This document shows, one piece after another, positions 23,166 to 31,780 of a stretch of DNA of 64,000 nt. Within the stretch, counting starts at the first letter, position 1, and the number at the start of each line of letters is the position of its first letter. Location: contig JBGSJZ010000087.1 in NCBI GenBank assembly GCA_041741455.1, positions 1 to 64,000 on the forward strand, given 5' to 3'. Under the pieces are notes generated by a model that saw only the letters and a list, made by a program, of their open reading frames with translations, did no database searches and was not told the DNA's origin. Source of the DNA: CALESS01 sp041741455 (lineage in GTDB: Bacteria; Chloroflexota; Anaerolineae; Anaerolineales; Anaerolineaceae). The translations under genes and the position numbers were made by a program.

Positions 23166-24496
23166 AAGTGCTGCTGGCGGCTCATCACAGCCCACCGAAT
23201 TATCAGGGTGGGGTGGAATGGGTGACCTTGCACGGTGCCCAATGGCTGAAGGCTCACGGTCACCAGGTGGAGATTGCTTCAGTAGAGGAAATCCGCGCCA
23301 ACCTGGATGGGGAAGTCTTCAGCCGGGTGGAGGAATACCAGGGAATTTCTATCCACCGGTTGAGCATTCCAGCCAGCTCTCCTTCTGCGCGATTCGAAAC
23401 GTCATATTGGAATGTGGCGATTGAGCGCTGGTTTGAACAGTATTTTTCCAAGAACCATCCGGATATTCTTCATTTACATAGCGGTTATTTACTCACCTTA
23501 AGTGCTTTGGAAGCAGCTTCTAGGTCAGGAATTGCATCGGTGCTTTCCTTGCATGATTACTGGACGGTTTGCCCCCGAATAAATTTACTTCATCCCAATG
23601 GGGACCGTTGCCCTGGGCCAGAGAAAAATCGTTGTGCCTGGTGTCTGTTGACAGAAAAACGTAGGTTTCAATGGCCTGAAGCTTTGATTGGAAAAAGCCT
23701 CCAGAAATTTGTTGGTAACTCCTTGGTTGCCCACCTGATTGGAATGGAAGGAGTTGCCATCCAGGTTCAGCAAAGGCAGGATAAAATCAACGCCCAATTG
23801 CAGCAGGTGGAAGTCATCATGGCCCTGGGAACATTAACGAGGGATTTGATCTTGAAGCAAGGTGTTGATCCAGAAAAAATCATGCTTTCACCCAACGGGT
23901 TAAAAACATCAAGCTGGCAGAAGACTCTAAACTACAAAGTCCCCTCTGATAAATTGCGAATTGGGTATTTGGGAAACCTGACTCCTATCAAAGGAGCTCA
24001 TGTATTGGTGAAAGCATTTCGCCAGCTCAGGTCAAAAAACAGGGAACTAGAATTGCGATTGTATGGAAATCCTGCCAAGGCACCCGAATATGCCAGGCAG
24101 CTGCGCTGGCTGGCTGGTGGTGATGAGCGGATCCAGTTTATGGGTGCTTATGAAAATCACCGGGTCCCGGAATTATTTCGTGAACTTGATGTGCTGGTAG
24201 TACCTTCCTTGTGGTATGAAGTTTGCCCGCTGGTCATCCTGGAGGGACAGGCTTGCTTGACACCTGTGATCGTTTCGAACCTGCCAAACATGTCGAATCA
24301 AATCATCGATGGTGTGGATGGACTGACATTTGAGGCCGATAATGATCGGTCTCTCACAACTGTTTTACAGCGGTTATTGGACGAGCCAGGATTGCTCGCC
24401 CACTTGACTTATGGAATTCGCCCAATTCGCAGCCATGATGAACAAATGCAGGATTGGTTAATGGCATACCAAAAAGCTTTGGAGAAGAGAGCATGA
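23162..24496 (+). CDS. Family 4 glycosyltransferase
   Basis: 444 residues, GT-B fold. The N-terminal half starts VLLAAHHSPPNYQGGVEWVT. The C-terminal half has LRIGYLGNLTPIKGAHVLVK and the nucleotide-sugar-binding stretch VVPSLWYEVCPLVILEGQAC. A cysteine-rich insert (CPRINLLHPNGDRCPGPEKN then RCAWC, about residues 138-160) resembles that of other GT4 enzymes with a possible metal site. It overlaps the flippase gene before and the GT2 gene after by four bases each. Confidence 0.87.
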   Translation: MKVLLAAHHSPPNYQGGVEWVTLHGAQWLKAHGHQVEIASVEEIRANLDGEVFSRVEEYQGISIHRLSIPASSPSARFETSYWNVAIERWFEQYFSKNHPDILHLHSGYLLTLSALEAASRSGIASVLSLHDYWTVCPRINLLHPNGDRCPGPEKNRCAWCLLTEKRRFQWPEALIGKSLQKFVGNSLVAHLIGMEGVAIQVQQRQDKINAQLQQVEVIMALGTLTRDLILKQGVDPEKIMLSPNGLKTSSWQKTLNYKVPSDKLRIGYLGNLTPIKGAHVLVKAFRQLRSKNRELELRLYGNPAKAPEYARQLRWLAGGDERIQFMGAYENHRVPELFRELDVLVVPSLWYEVCPLVILEGQACLTPVIVSNLPNMSNQIIDGVDGLTFEADNDRSLTTVLQRLLDEPGLLAHLTYGIRPIRSHDEQMQDWLMAYQKALEKRA

Positions 24497-25452
24497 CCCT
24501 GCCGCGTATTGCAGTGATCATTGTCAATTGGAATAACCAGGCGGATACACTGGCATGCCTGGGTTCACTTCTTGTATGCCAGTGTCCTGACTTGGATATT
24601 ATTGTTGTAGATAACGCCTCAACAGATGGCTCAGCGGATGCGATTTCTGCCAAGATGCCACAAGGTTTAATGATCCGAAACCAGAACAATCTCGGATTTA
24701 CGGGTGGAAATAATATCGGGATGAAAGCCGCATTTGAAAGAGGCGCTGACTATGTCTTCTTACTAAATAATGATGCTGAAATTGCGATGGATGTGCCGGA
24801 GACTCTGGTCGAGTTCATGGAGAACAATCCGGAGGTTTGGGCCACAGCTCCGATGATTTATTACCACAGCCAACCAAATGTGATTTGGTCGGCCGGTGGA
24901 AGAATTGATTATCGCCGGGGTACTGCCCAAATGTTAGGCACCGATCAGATAGACACCAACCAATTTGGAAATTCTCCGTATTCGGTGGATTTTGCTACTG
25001 GCTGCGCATTAATGGTCCGACGGAGTGCGGTTGAAAGATTTGGCTTCCTGGATGATCGGTTTTTCATGTATTACGAGGAAGTGGAATGGTGCACTCGGAT
25101 GCACGCGCAGGGTTTGAAAGTGGTGGTTGTCCCGAATGTTAAAGTTTGGCATAAAATCATACCAGACTCCAGGAACGAATCACCTTTTGTACATTACCTG
25201 ATGACCCGTAACCGTTTGTTGTGGGTCCGGTCTAAGTACTTTGGCCGCCAGGTTTTTTGGCGGATATTGTTTTTGGAAAACCTTCGCACATTGTTGAGCT
25301 GGACTTTCCGCCCCAGGTGGAATCATAAACGTGCACAACGCCAGGCAATGTCGCAGGCGATTATGGATGTTTTTCGAAAACGCTATGGCCCTCCAAGGTT
25401 GGAAAACCTACCCAAACAGCAGGAATATTTATTGGAAGGAATTATCCAATGA
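24493..25452 (+). CDS. Family 2 glycosyltransferase (rhamnosyltransferase-like)
   Basis: 319 residues. The GT-A core includes IAVIIVNWNNQADTLACL, IIVVDNASTDGSADAI, NLGFTGGNNIGM and the DXD-like FLLNNDAEI. FFMYYEEVEWCTRMHAQG is the acceptor/base region seen in rhamnosyltransferase-type GT2 proteins. ATG 24493 overlaps the previous stop. It is a cytoplasmic enzyme adding one sugar to the lipid-linked repeat unit; donor and linkage cannot be read. Confidence 0.87.
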   Translation: MTLPRIAVIIVNWNNQADTLACLGSLLVCQCPDLDIIVVDNASTDGSADAISAKMPQGLMIRNQNNLGFTGGNNIGMKAAFERGADYVFLLNNDAEIAMDVPETLVEFMENNPEVWATAPMIYYHSQPNVIWSAGGRIDYRRGTAQMLGTDQIDTNQFGNSPYSVDFATGCALMVRRSAVERFGFLDDRFFMYYEEVEWCTRMHAQGLKVVVVPNVKVWHKIIPDSRNESPFVHYLMTRNRLLWVRSKYFGRQVFWRILFLENLRTLLSWTFRPRWNHKRAQRQAMSQAIMDVFRKRYGPPRLENLPKQQEYLLEGIIQ

Positions 25453-26699
25453 AAATCCTCTGGGTTTGCCCTTTCTTTCCTTACCCACCCGATAACGGAA
25501 CCAGGATACGGGAATATTTCCTGATGCGAGAGCTATCCAATTGGAATGAGGTCTCTGTTTTCTCGCTGGTGCAATCCGAGAAAGAGTTGGAAAACACTGG
25601 GGATCTGGAGCAATTCTGCCGGAATGTGTGGGGGATTTTACCCGAGAATAAGCTGCCGGACGCCTTCTTTGACGGAAAGCGCCGAGCCTCGGATGTGCTG
25701 GCTGGAATTGTCTTTCCGCGCCCACAGCATTTTTACGGGCAGCCATCCCCTAACGTGGTGCAGGAATTGAGAAGGCATATTGAAGAAGAAAAATTTGACG
25801 TGGTAGTGATTGAACATTTGCTCATGTCCAACTACGTTTGGGATATTTTAGGCAAATCTAGGCGGCCTCTTTGGGTATTGAGCCAGGAAAACGTGGAGAG
25901 CCTGATCCAGAAGCAGCACATCTCGCTGGCCCGTAATGGACTGGAAAGGTTGCGGAAAGTGATCTACTATCGCTCCTTCATTCAATTTGAGGGACATGCC
26001 TGCCAGCGCTATGACCGGGTGTTCATGGTTTCAGAAAATGACCGACAGGAATTGTTGAAATTAGCGCCAGCCCTGCCAGCGGAAAAAGTCAGCCTGCTGC
26101 CGAACGGCGTGGATGTCTCCAATTATAATATTTGTGAGGTGGAACCCCAGGAGAACACGTTGATTTACGTCGGGGCGCTGACATACAATGCCAATTATGA
26201 TGCCATGCAATACTTTCTGCGAGAGATTTTTCCAATTATCCAACGCCAGATGCCGGATGTAAAAGTTAAAATTACTGGCAAGACTCAAGGGGTGGATTTG
26301 AGCGGCTTGGTATTGAATGAACAGGTGGAATTCACCGGGTACGTAGAGGATATCCGGCCGGTGATCAAGAGCAGCAGCGTTTGTATCGTTCCCTTGCAAG
26401 TGGGCGGCGGGACGCGCTTGAAAATTTTAGAGGCGATGGCGCTGGGGACACCGGTGGTCGCTACATCCAAAGGCGCCGAAGGGCTGGACCTGCAGCCCGG
26501 GCGGGACCTGCTGGTGGCAGATGCGCCAGAGGATTTTGCGCGGGAGGTGATCCGCTTGCTGAGGCAGCCGGAATTGAGGGAACAACTCCAGAAGAATGGA
26601 CGGAAAGCCGTCGAAGAAAAATATGACAGCCATCAAATCGCAGCTAATTTACACCAATCCTTGCAAGAAAAGCTTGAGAAGTGCTGGCAGGCAACCTGA
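25449..26699 (+). CDS. Family 4 glycosyltransferase
   Basis: 416 residues. The N-terminus MKILWVCPFFPYPPDNGTRI and the C-terminal VCIVPLQVGGGTRLKILEAM (the E-X7-type motif region) followed by GTPVVATSKGAEGLDL are typical of GT4 enzymes. It overlaps the upstream GT2 (ATGA) and abuts the downstream polymerase-like gene. It is similar in layout to the GT4 proteins at 29.0 and 39.6 kb, suggesting an expanded paralogous set in one locus. Confidence 0.87.
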   Translation: MKILWVCPFFPYPPDNGTRIREYFLMRELSNWNEVSVFSLVQSEKELENTGDLEQFCRNVWGILPENKLPDAFFDGKRRASDVLAGIVFPRPQHFYGQPSPNVVQELRRHIEEEKFDVVVIEHLLMSNYVWDILGKSRRPLWVLSQENVESLIQKQHISLARNGLERLRKVIYYRSFIQFEGHACQRYDRVFMVSENDRQELLKLAPALPAEKVSLLPNGVDVSNYNICEVEPQENTLIYVGALTYNANYDAMQYFLREIFPIIQRQMPDVKVKITGKTQGVDLSGLVLNEQVEFTGYVEDIRPVIKSSSVCIVPLQVGGGTRLKILEAMALGTPVVATSKGAEGLDLQPGRDLLVADAPEDFAREVIRLLRQPELREQLQKNGRKAVEEKYDSHQIAANLHQSLQEKLEKCWQAT

Positions 26700-28115
26700 A
26701 TGACAATTATGCAACCACCCACCACTACACAAGGATCTACGTCAAAATGGAATTGGCGTCGGATGGTTATCCGGGTTGGCATTCCACTCCTGCTTTTTGT
26801 GATTGTGGCGGTAGAAGCATTCTTATTGGGCAACGAAGAATATATTTATGCAGCCGCCCTGGTTGGTTTACCGGTGTTGATTGTGGCTGTTGAATTTGCG
26901 ATGCGGAATCAAAAACACTTTCCAATAATGGTGCTATTCACAGCCTTGTTTATTCCACTGAGTTTTTCAACAGGGCGGTCCACCCCGCTGGTTCTGAGCC
27001 TGGTTCTGGCAACTGGGTTTACTTTTCTCTGGATTTTTCAGATGTTAGCTGATCGCAAATTTCGAATTCGAGCCACACCGATTAACTCCCCGCTTTACTT
27101 GTTCGCCATCTCTGTGGTGATCTCCCTCATTTGGGGAATGATCTTCCGTGATCCAGCAATGTTTGTTTGGGGAAGTTTCCCACTGGTACAGATTGCTTCG
27201 ACGTTACTGATTATCATGTCACTGGCGGTGGTCCTTTTGACTGGCAATCTGGTCACAAATGAAAAACAACTGAATTGGTTGGTGAGAATCCTTCTGGTCG
27301 CAGGTGTGTTTGGGTTACTTGATAATTTCCTAACATTTATCAAATTGCCAGTTAATACCCGTGGCTTGTTTGCCATGTGGGTTGTCGCAATTTCTATTTC
27401 CCTGGCTTTCTTCAATAAAAAATTGACAGCAAGGGTACGTATTTTATTATTCTTACTGGCATTCTCGTGGTTCTTCTGGGGATATGGCTTGAATATCGCC
27501 TGGTTGGCCGGCTGGGTACCCTTGATTGCCGTGTTCCTGATCGTTTCTTCTTTTCGCTCACCCAAGTTGGCTATTGCGGTTATGATCATGATGATCATCT
27601 TTGTTGCGGTTAGCTGGGAGTACCTTTCTGAAGTGATAAACCTGGAAAACCGGATCAGTGGCACAACCCGCTTGACAGCCTGGGGAATGAATTGGCGGAT
27701 TACGAAAGATCATTTATTGTTTGGAACCGGTCCAGCCGGATACGCGATTTATTATATGACATATTTTCCGAACCAGGCAATGGCTACCCATAACAACTAC
27801 CTGGATATGCTGGCTCAGACAGGGATTGTTGGGTTTACATTTATGATGTGGTTCTTTGGCCGATTGGTATGGATGGGTTGGAAAGTCTTGCTACGCCTGA
27901 GAGGAAGAGGTGACTTTCTTGAAGCAATGGCGGCTGCCTGTCTGGCTGGCACACTCGGTGGATTGATGATGATGCTTTTTGGCGATTGGTTATTTCCGTT
28001 TGCCTATACCCAGACAATTGCCGGATTTGATTACTCCGTTTTTAATTGGATATTTATGGGTGCGATTTTAAGCTTGGATAAACTGACTGCTGAACCACAA
28101 GGAGCACGAGCATGA
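26700..28115 (+). CDS. O-antigen polymerase/ligase-like membrane protein (Wzy/WaaL)
   Basis: 471 residues with about 11-12 transmembrane helices. The large periplasmic-loop region near GTGPAGYAIYYMTYFPNQAM followed by THNNYLDMLAQTGIVGF is the Wzy_C signature (His-Asn-X-hydrophobic-X7-Gly). It should join repeat units outside the membrane or ligate them to an acceptor. It directly abuts the upstream GT4 and overlaps the next GT2. Polymerase and ligase cannot be told apart by sequence; the locus context favours polymerase. Confidence 0.84.
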   Translation: MTIMQPPTTTQGSTSKWNWRRMVIRVGIPLLLFVIVAVEAFLLGNEEYIYAAALVGLPVLIVAVEFAMRNQKHFPIMVLFTALFIPLSFSTGRSTPLVLSLVLATGFTFLWIFQMLADRKFRIRATPINSPLYLFAISVVISLIWGMIFRDPAMFVWGSFPLVQIASTLLIIMSLAVVLLTGNLVTNEKQLNWLVRILLVAGVFGLLDNFLTFIKLPVNTRGLFAMWVVAISISLAFFNKKLTARVRILLFLLAFSWFFWGYGLNIAWLAGWVPLIAVFLIVSSFRSPKLAIAVMIMMIIFVAVSWEYLSEVINLENRISGTTRLTAWGMNWRITKDHLLFGTGPAGYAIYYMTYFPNQAMATHNNYLDMLAQTGIVGFTFMMWFFGRLVWMGWKVLLRLRGRGDFLEAMAAACLAGTLGGLMMMLFGDWLFPFAYTQTIAGFDYSVFNWIFMGAILSLDKLTAEPQGARA

Positions 28116-29041
28116 GTTTGATCATCTCTTCTCCAGTGGTCTCTGTTCTCATTGTAAATTGGAATACGCGGAAATTATTGGAAGAATGCCTTAATTCCAT
28201 TTTTGAAACTGTTGCATCTGTTTCTTTCGAAGTGATTGTTGTTGATAATGCCTCTTCGGATGGTTCTGCACAAATGGTTACAGAAAAATTCCCGCGTGTA
28301 AAGTTGTTGCGTAACCAGGAGAATTTCGGTTTTGCAAGGGGAAATAACCAGGCTGCTGAATTGGCCAGCGGAGCCTTTTTCCTGCTATTAAACAGTGATG
28401 CCTGCCTGACTGTGGGAGCGCTGGAAAAACTATTGGCCCTTGCTCAAAAGTCACCTAATGCAGCCGTGGTTGGCGCAAGGTTGATCAATCCGGATGGCTC
28501 TTTTCAATTCTCCTATGCTGATTTCCCAAATTTATGGCGGGAATTCTTAATCCTCTCTACTATTGGGCGTCGATTGGTTAGACGATCCTACCCCAGCCAT
28601 GGGGCAGAGGAGGAGCGCGGTCCACAACTGGTGGATTATGTGAATGGAGCCTGCATGTTGATCCGCCAAAAAGTTTATCTAGAGGCGGGTGGTTTACCGG
28701 ATCAGTATTTTATGTATGCGGAGGAAGTGGATTTTTGCCTGACAGTGAAACAGGCCAGCAGCCAGGTCTGGTATCACCCGGAAGCAATCGTTTTGCATCA
28801 TGGCGCAGGTAGCAGCCACAACCGGCAGACAGCCAGGGAAGGTGACATGTATCAGAGCCGGGTGCGATTGATGCGGAAGTATCAGGGCAACCTGGCAGCA
28901 GAGCTTCTAAAGGTTGAAATACTTGTGTTGACCTCTCCCAAGGTTATCTGGCATGGTTTGCTTCGTAAGTTTAGTAATGGAAAATATGGGCGACCGGTTA
29001 TTTCTTTACAGCAACTGGCGGCTCGTTTGCGGGAGGTGTGA
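28112..29041 (+). CDS. Family 2 glycosyltransferase (rhamnosyltransferase-like)
   Basis: 309 residues. VVSVLIVNWNTRKLLEECLN, FEVIVVDNASSDGSAQMV and FLLLNSDACL form the GT-A donor site. YVNGACMLIRQKVYLEAGG and YFMYAEEVDFCLTVKQ form the acceptor region. It is a distant paralogue of the GT2 at 24.5 kb. The start overlaps the polymerase stop (ATGA). Confidence 0.87.
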   Translation: MSLIISSPVVSVLIVNWNTRKLLEECLNSIFETVASVSFEVIVVDNASSDGSAQMVTEKFPRVKLLRNQENFGFARGNNQAAELASGAFFLLLNSDACLTVGALEKLLALAQKSPNAAVVGARLINPDGSFQFSYADFPNLWREFLILSTIGRRLVRRSYPSHGAEEERGPQLVDYVNGACMLIRQKVYLEAGGLPDQYFMYAEEVDFCLTVKQASSQVWYHPEAIVLHHGAGSSHNRQTAREGDMYQSRVRLMRKYQGNLAAELLKVEILVLTSPKVIWHGLLRKFSNGKYGRPVISLQQLAARLREV

Positions 29042-29042
29042 G

Positions 29043-30254
29043 ATAAAAACCATCTTACTTACCCAGGTATTACCCTATCCACCGGATAGCGGTCCAAAGG
29101 TAAAAACCTGGAACGTGATTAAGTACCTTTGCCAGCGGCATGATGTGACGCTTGTTTCTTTCACACGTGGGGATCAATCCAAAGATGTAGAGCAGTTGCA
29201 GCAGATATGCAGTCGCGTAGAGACTGTACCAATGGTCCGCAGTATTGCATACGATGGCAAGGCATTCATTCGTAGTTTGTTAACCCGTCAACCTTGGATG
29301 ATGTTGCGTGATGATCGGGCCAATATGCGTCAGTTGGTGGATCAGCTGGTAAGAGAGACAAAATTCGAATTGGCGCATGCCGATCAATTAAACATGGCTC
29401 AATATGCCCTTCGAGTTCCCGAGGCCAAACGACTGTTGGATGCACATAATGCTTTATGGCAATTGTATCAGCGACTGGCGCATACCCTGCCACAGGGTTT
29501 GCGTCGTTGGGTGTTGGAACGAGATTGGCGTTTACTTAAACAGTACGAAGGTAAAATCTGCGCCAAATTTGATGCAGTGACGGTAGTCAGCGAGGAAGAC
29601 CGGCAGGCGTTATCGGAAGCGATGGGAAGGGCTTGTCCGGCAACAGTCATCCCGATTTCTGTGGATCTGGATGAATTTCCACACATCCAACGGAAATTGG
29701 GAAGCAACCATATCATCTCGGTGGGCACGATGTACTGGCCTCCCAATATCGATGGGATGCTTTGGTTTCTGAAAGAAGTATTCCCATTAATCCGCCAACA
29801 AATGCCAGAGGTGGAATTTGACATCATTGGAGCCCGACCTCCGGAATCAATTACTGTTTATGACCAGATGAACCTGGGAGTGCATGTTCACGGATATGTT
29901 GACGACCCATCACCGTTTTTACAAAACTCTGGAGTGATGGTTGTGCCGTTGCGGGCTGGAAGTGGTATGCGGGTTAAGATCTTAAATGCGCTTTCACAAG
30001 GATTGCCCATTGTCACCACCAGCATCGGCTGTGAAGGGATTGAAGTAGTTCATGATGAACACCTCATGATTGCTGATAATCCGGTAGAATTTGCAGCTAC
30101 TGTTGTAAACCTGCTAAAAAACCCACAGCAAGCGAATCGGCTTGGAGAAGCCGGGCGGAAGCTGATCCAAAGGAGATATGATTATCGGGCTGCCTGCCGG
30201 CCATTGGATGCTATTTATTCGCCCCAGGCCGCTCAGTCAGTGTTGGCTGAATAG
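29043..30254 (+). CDS. Family 4 glycosyltransferase with an apparent ATA start codon
   Basis: About 403 residues. The protein begins at residue 2 with KTILLTQVLPYPPDSGPKVK, which lines up with the N-terminus of its GT4 neighbour (MKILWVCPFFPYPPDNGTRI). The codon at the Met position is ATA (29043-29045), six bases after GGGAGG (29031-29036). No ATG, GTG or TTG exists nearby in frame; the nearest are ATG 28953, 28977 and 28986, inside the previous gene. C-terminal GT4 features are present (VVPLRAGSGMRVKILNALSQ). Either ATA initiates, or an extended N-terminus is made, or the base is an error. Confidence 0.8.
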   Translation: MKTILLTQVLPYPPDSGPKVKTWNVIKYLCQRHDVTLVSFTRGDQSKDVEQLQQICSRVETVPMVRSIAYDGKAFIRSLLTRQPWMMLRDDRANMRQLVDQLVRETKFELAHADQLNMAQYALRVPEAKRLLDAHNALWQLYQRLAHTLPQGLRRWVLERDWRLLKQYEGKICAKFDAVTVVSEEDRQALSEAMGRACPATVIPISVDLDEFPHIQRKLGSNHIISVGTMYWPPNIDGMLWFLKEVFPLIRQQMPEVEFDIIGARPPESITVYDQMNLGVHVHGYVDDPSPFLQNSGVMVVPLRAGSGMRVKILNALSQGLPIVTTSIGCEGIEVVHDEHLMIADNPVEFAATVVNLLKNPQQANRLGEAGRKLIQRRYDYRAACRPLDAIYSPQAAQSVLAE

Positions 30255-30286
30255 GCGGTTCATTGTGTTGAGAGGATTTTAAGAAG

Positions 30287-31780
30287 ATGAAAAAAATAGG
30301 TCCCCAAATCACAGTAGACAGGGGTATTCGTTGGCTGATATTCATTACATTATTCATCAGTTATGTGTATTTTCTGCCACGTTGGGCGGATTGGAGTCAG
30401 AATGCGCGGTTGGATTTAACGTTGGCGATGGTCAATGAGGGAACTTTCTCAATTGATCGTTATTATCAAAACACTGGCGATTACGCTTTTTATGAAGGAC
30501 ATTACTACCTGGACAAAGCTCCAGGTCCTTCCTTCCTAGCTTTACCGGTTTATGCCGCGCTGCGACCGATTTTAAATTTGAATGCGGTTGAAACAATTAT
30601 TGAACGGATCGGGCAAAGTGAGGTCTTCTCTCAAACATTAACCGAGGGTGGAACCGGCGCCTTGCTGGATAAGATCAAATTTATGATTACTTTGTATGTG
30701 GTAACACTGGTAGTCAGTGCTATCCCTTCAGCATTGCTTGGCGTTCTGATCTATGACCAGGCTGCCATGTTTGATATTAGAAGAAGCTGGAGAATTATTC
30801 TCACCATTCTTTATGGTTTATGTACTCCAGCTTTTGCTTTTTCCGGGCAGTTTTTCAGCCACCAATTATGCGCTTTCTTGCTGTTCGGAGCATTTTGGCT
30901 GATTGATCGGATGCGGGAATCCAAGGCAAGGCGCGGGTGGTTGTTCTTGGCTGGTTCAATGATGGGGTGGTCTGTGATTTCCGAGTACCCCACGGCCTTG
31001 ATAGCCGCAGGAATTGTCGTTTACTTTTTCACATTAAAAAACCTTCGAAGGCAAGCTGGTTGGCTGATTGCGGGGGGCATCCTCCCTGGCATTCTCTTGG
31101 CAGTATATAATTTTTCCATCTTCCATACCATCCTTCCGGTAGGATACCATTACTCGGTGAATTATCAGGAGCAGCACTCCGTGGGATTGATCAGTATTGG
31201 CCTGCCCCGCTTGGATGCGCTATGGGGAATTACCTTTAGCTCATATCGCGGTTTGTTTTTCCTTTCACCGATTCTATTATTTGGGATTGCCGGCTTCTGG
31301 ACCTGGTGGCGCGCAGGTCAGCATCGCAAAGTATGGTGGGTGGCGTTTTGGGCAGTCCTGTCTTTCATAATTTTCAATGGCTCTTCCGTGATGTGGCAGG
31401 GAGGTTTTTCCGTCGGCCCGCGTTATTTGTTGCCAATGCTTCCATTCCTGATGTTGGGGATGGCCACTTTTACAAAACGCTGGGGGGAACGATTGGGATA
31501 TAAGGTACTAGTTGGTGGATTAAGCCTCTGGTCGTTTTTTGCCGTTTGGGCAGAAACAATTGGCGGGCAAAGTTTTCCGGATTGGCGGATGGATCCATTA
31601 TTCACTTACTCCATTCCCAATCTGGTACAGGGGAACATCGCCCGTAATATAGCAATGGCAATAAATCTGGGTGGATGGGCAAGCCTGATCCCTTTGGGGT
31701 TGGTGTATATGGGGGCGATAGTGGGCTTTTGGCTGCTGCTGCGGCACACCCAATCCCCAGAAGCAAAGGTGTCCCAGTGA
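30287..31780 (+). CDS. GT-C-type membrane protein 1 (GT39-like)
   Basis: 497 residues with about ten transmembrane helices. The first outside loop contains SIDRYYQNTGDYAFYEGHYY followed by LDKAPGPSF, like the DKxPG segment common in bacterial membrane glycosyltransferase-like proteins. It is the first of five large membrane proteins in a row and overlaps the next by four bases (GTGA). It could transfer a sugar from a polyprenyl carrier to a glycan or protein outside the membrane. No acceptor can be inferred. Confidence 0.72.
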   Translation: MKKIGPQITVDRGIRWLIFITLFISYVYFLPRWADWSQNARLDLTLAMVNEGTFSIDRYYQNTGDYAFYEGHYYLDKAPGPSFLALPVYAALRPILNLNAVETIIERIGQSEVFSQTLTEGGTGALLDKIKFMITLYVVTLVVSAIPSALLGVLIYDQAAMFDIRRSWRIILTILYGLCTPAFAFSGQFFSHQLCAFLLFGAFWLIDRMRESKARRGWLFLAGSMMGWSVISEYPTALIAAGIVVYFFTLKNLRRQAGWLIAGGILPGILLAVYNFSIFHTILPVGYHYSVNYQEQHSVGLISIGLPRLDALWGITFSSYRGLFFLSPILLFGIAGFWTWWRAGQHRKVWWVAFWAVLSFIIFNGSSVMWQGGFSVGPRYLLPMLPFLMLGMATFTKRWGERLGYKVLVGGLSLWSFFAVWAETIGGQSFPDWRMDPLFTYSIPNLVQGNIARNIAMAINLGGWASLIPLGLVYMGAIVGFWLLLRHTQSPEAKVSQ

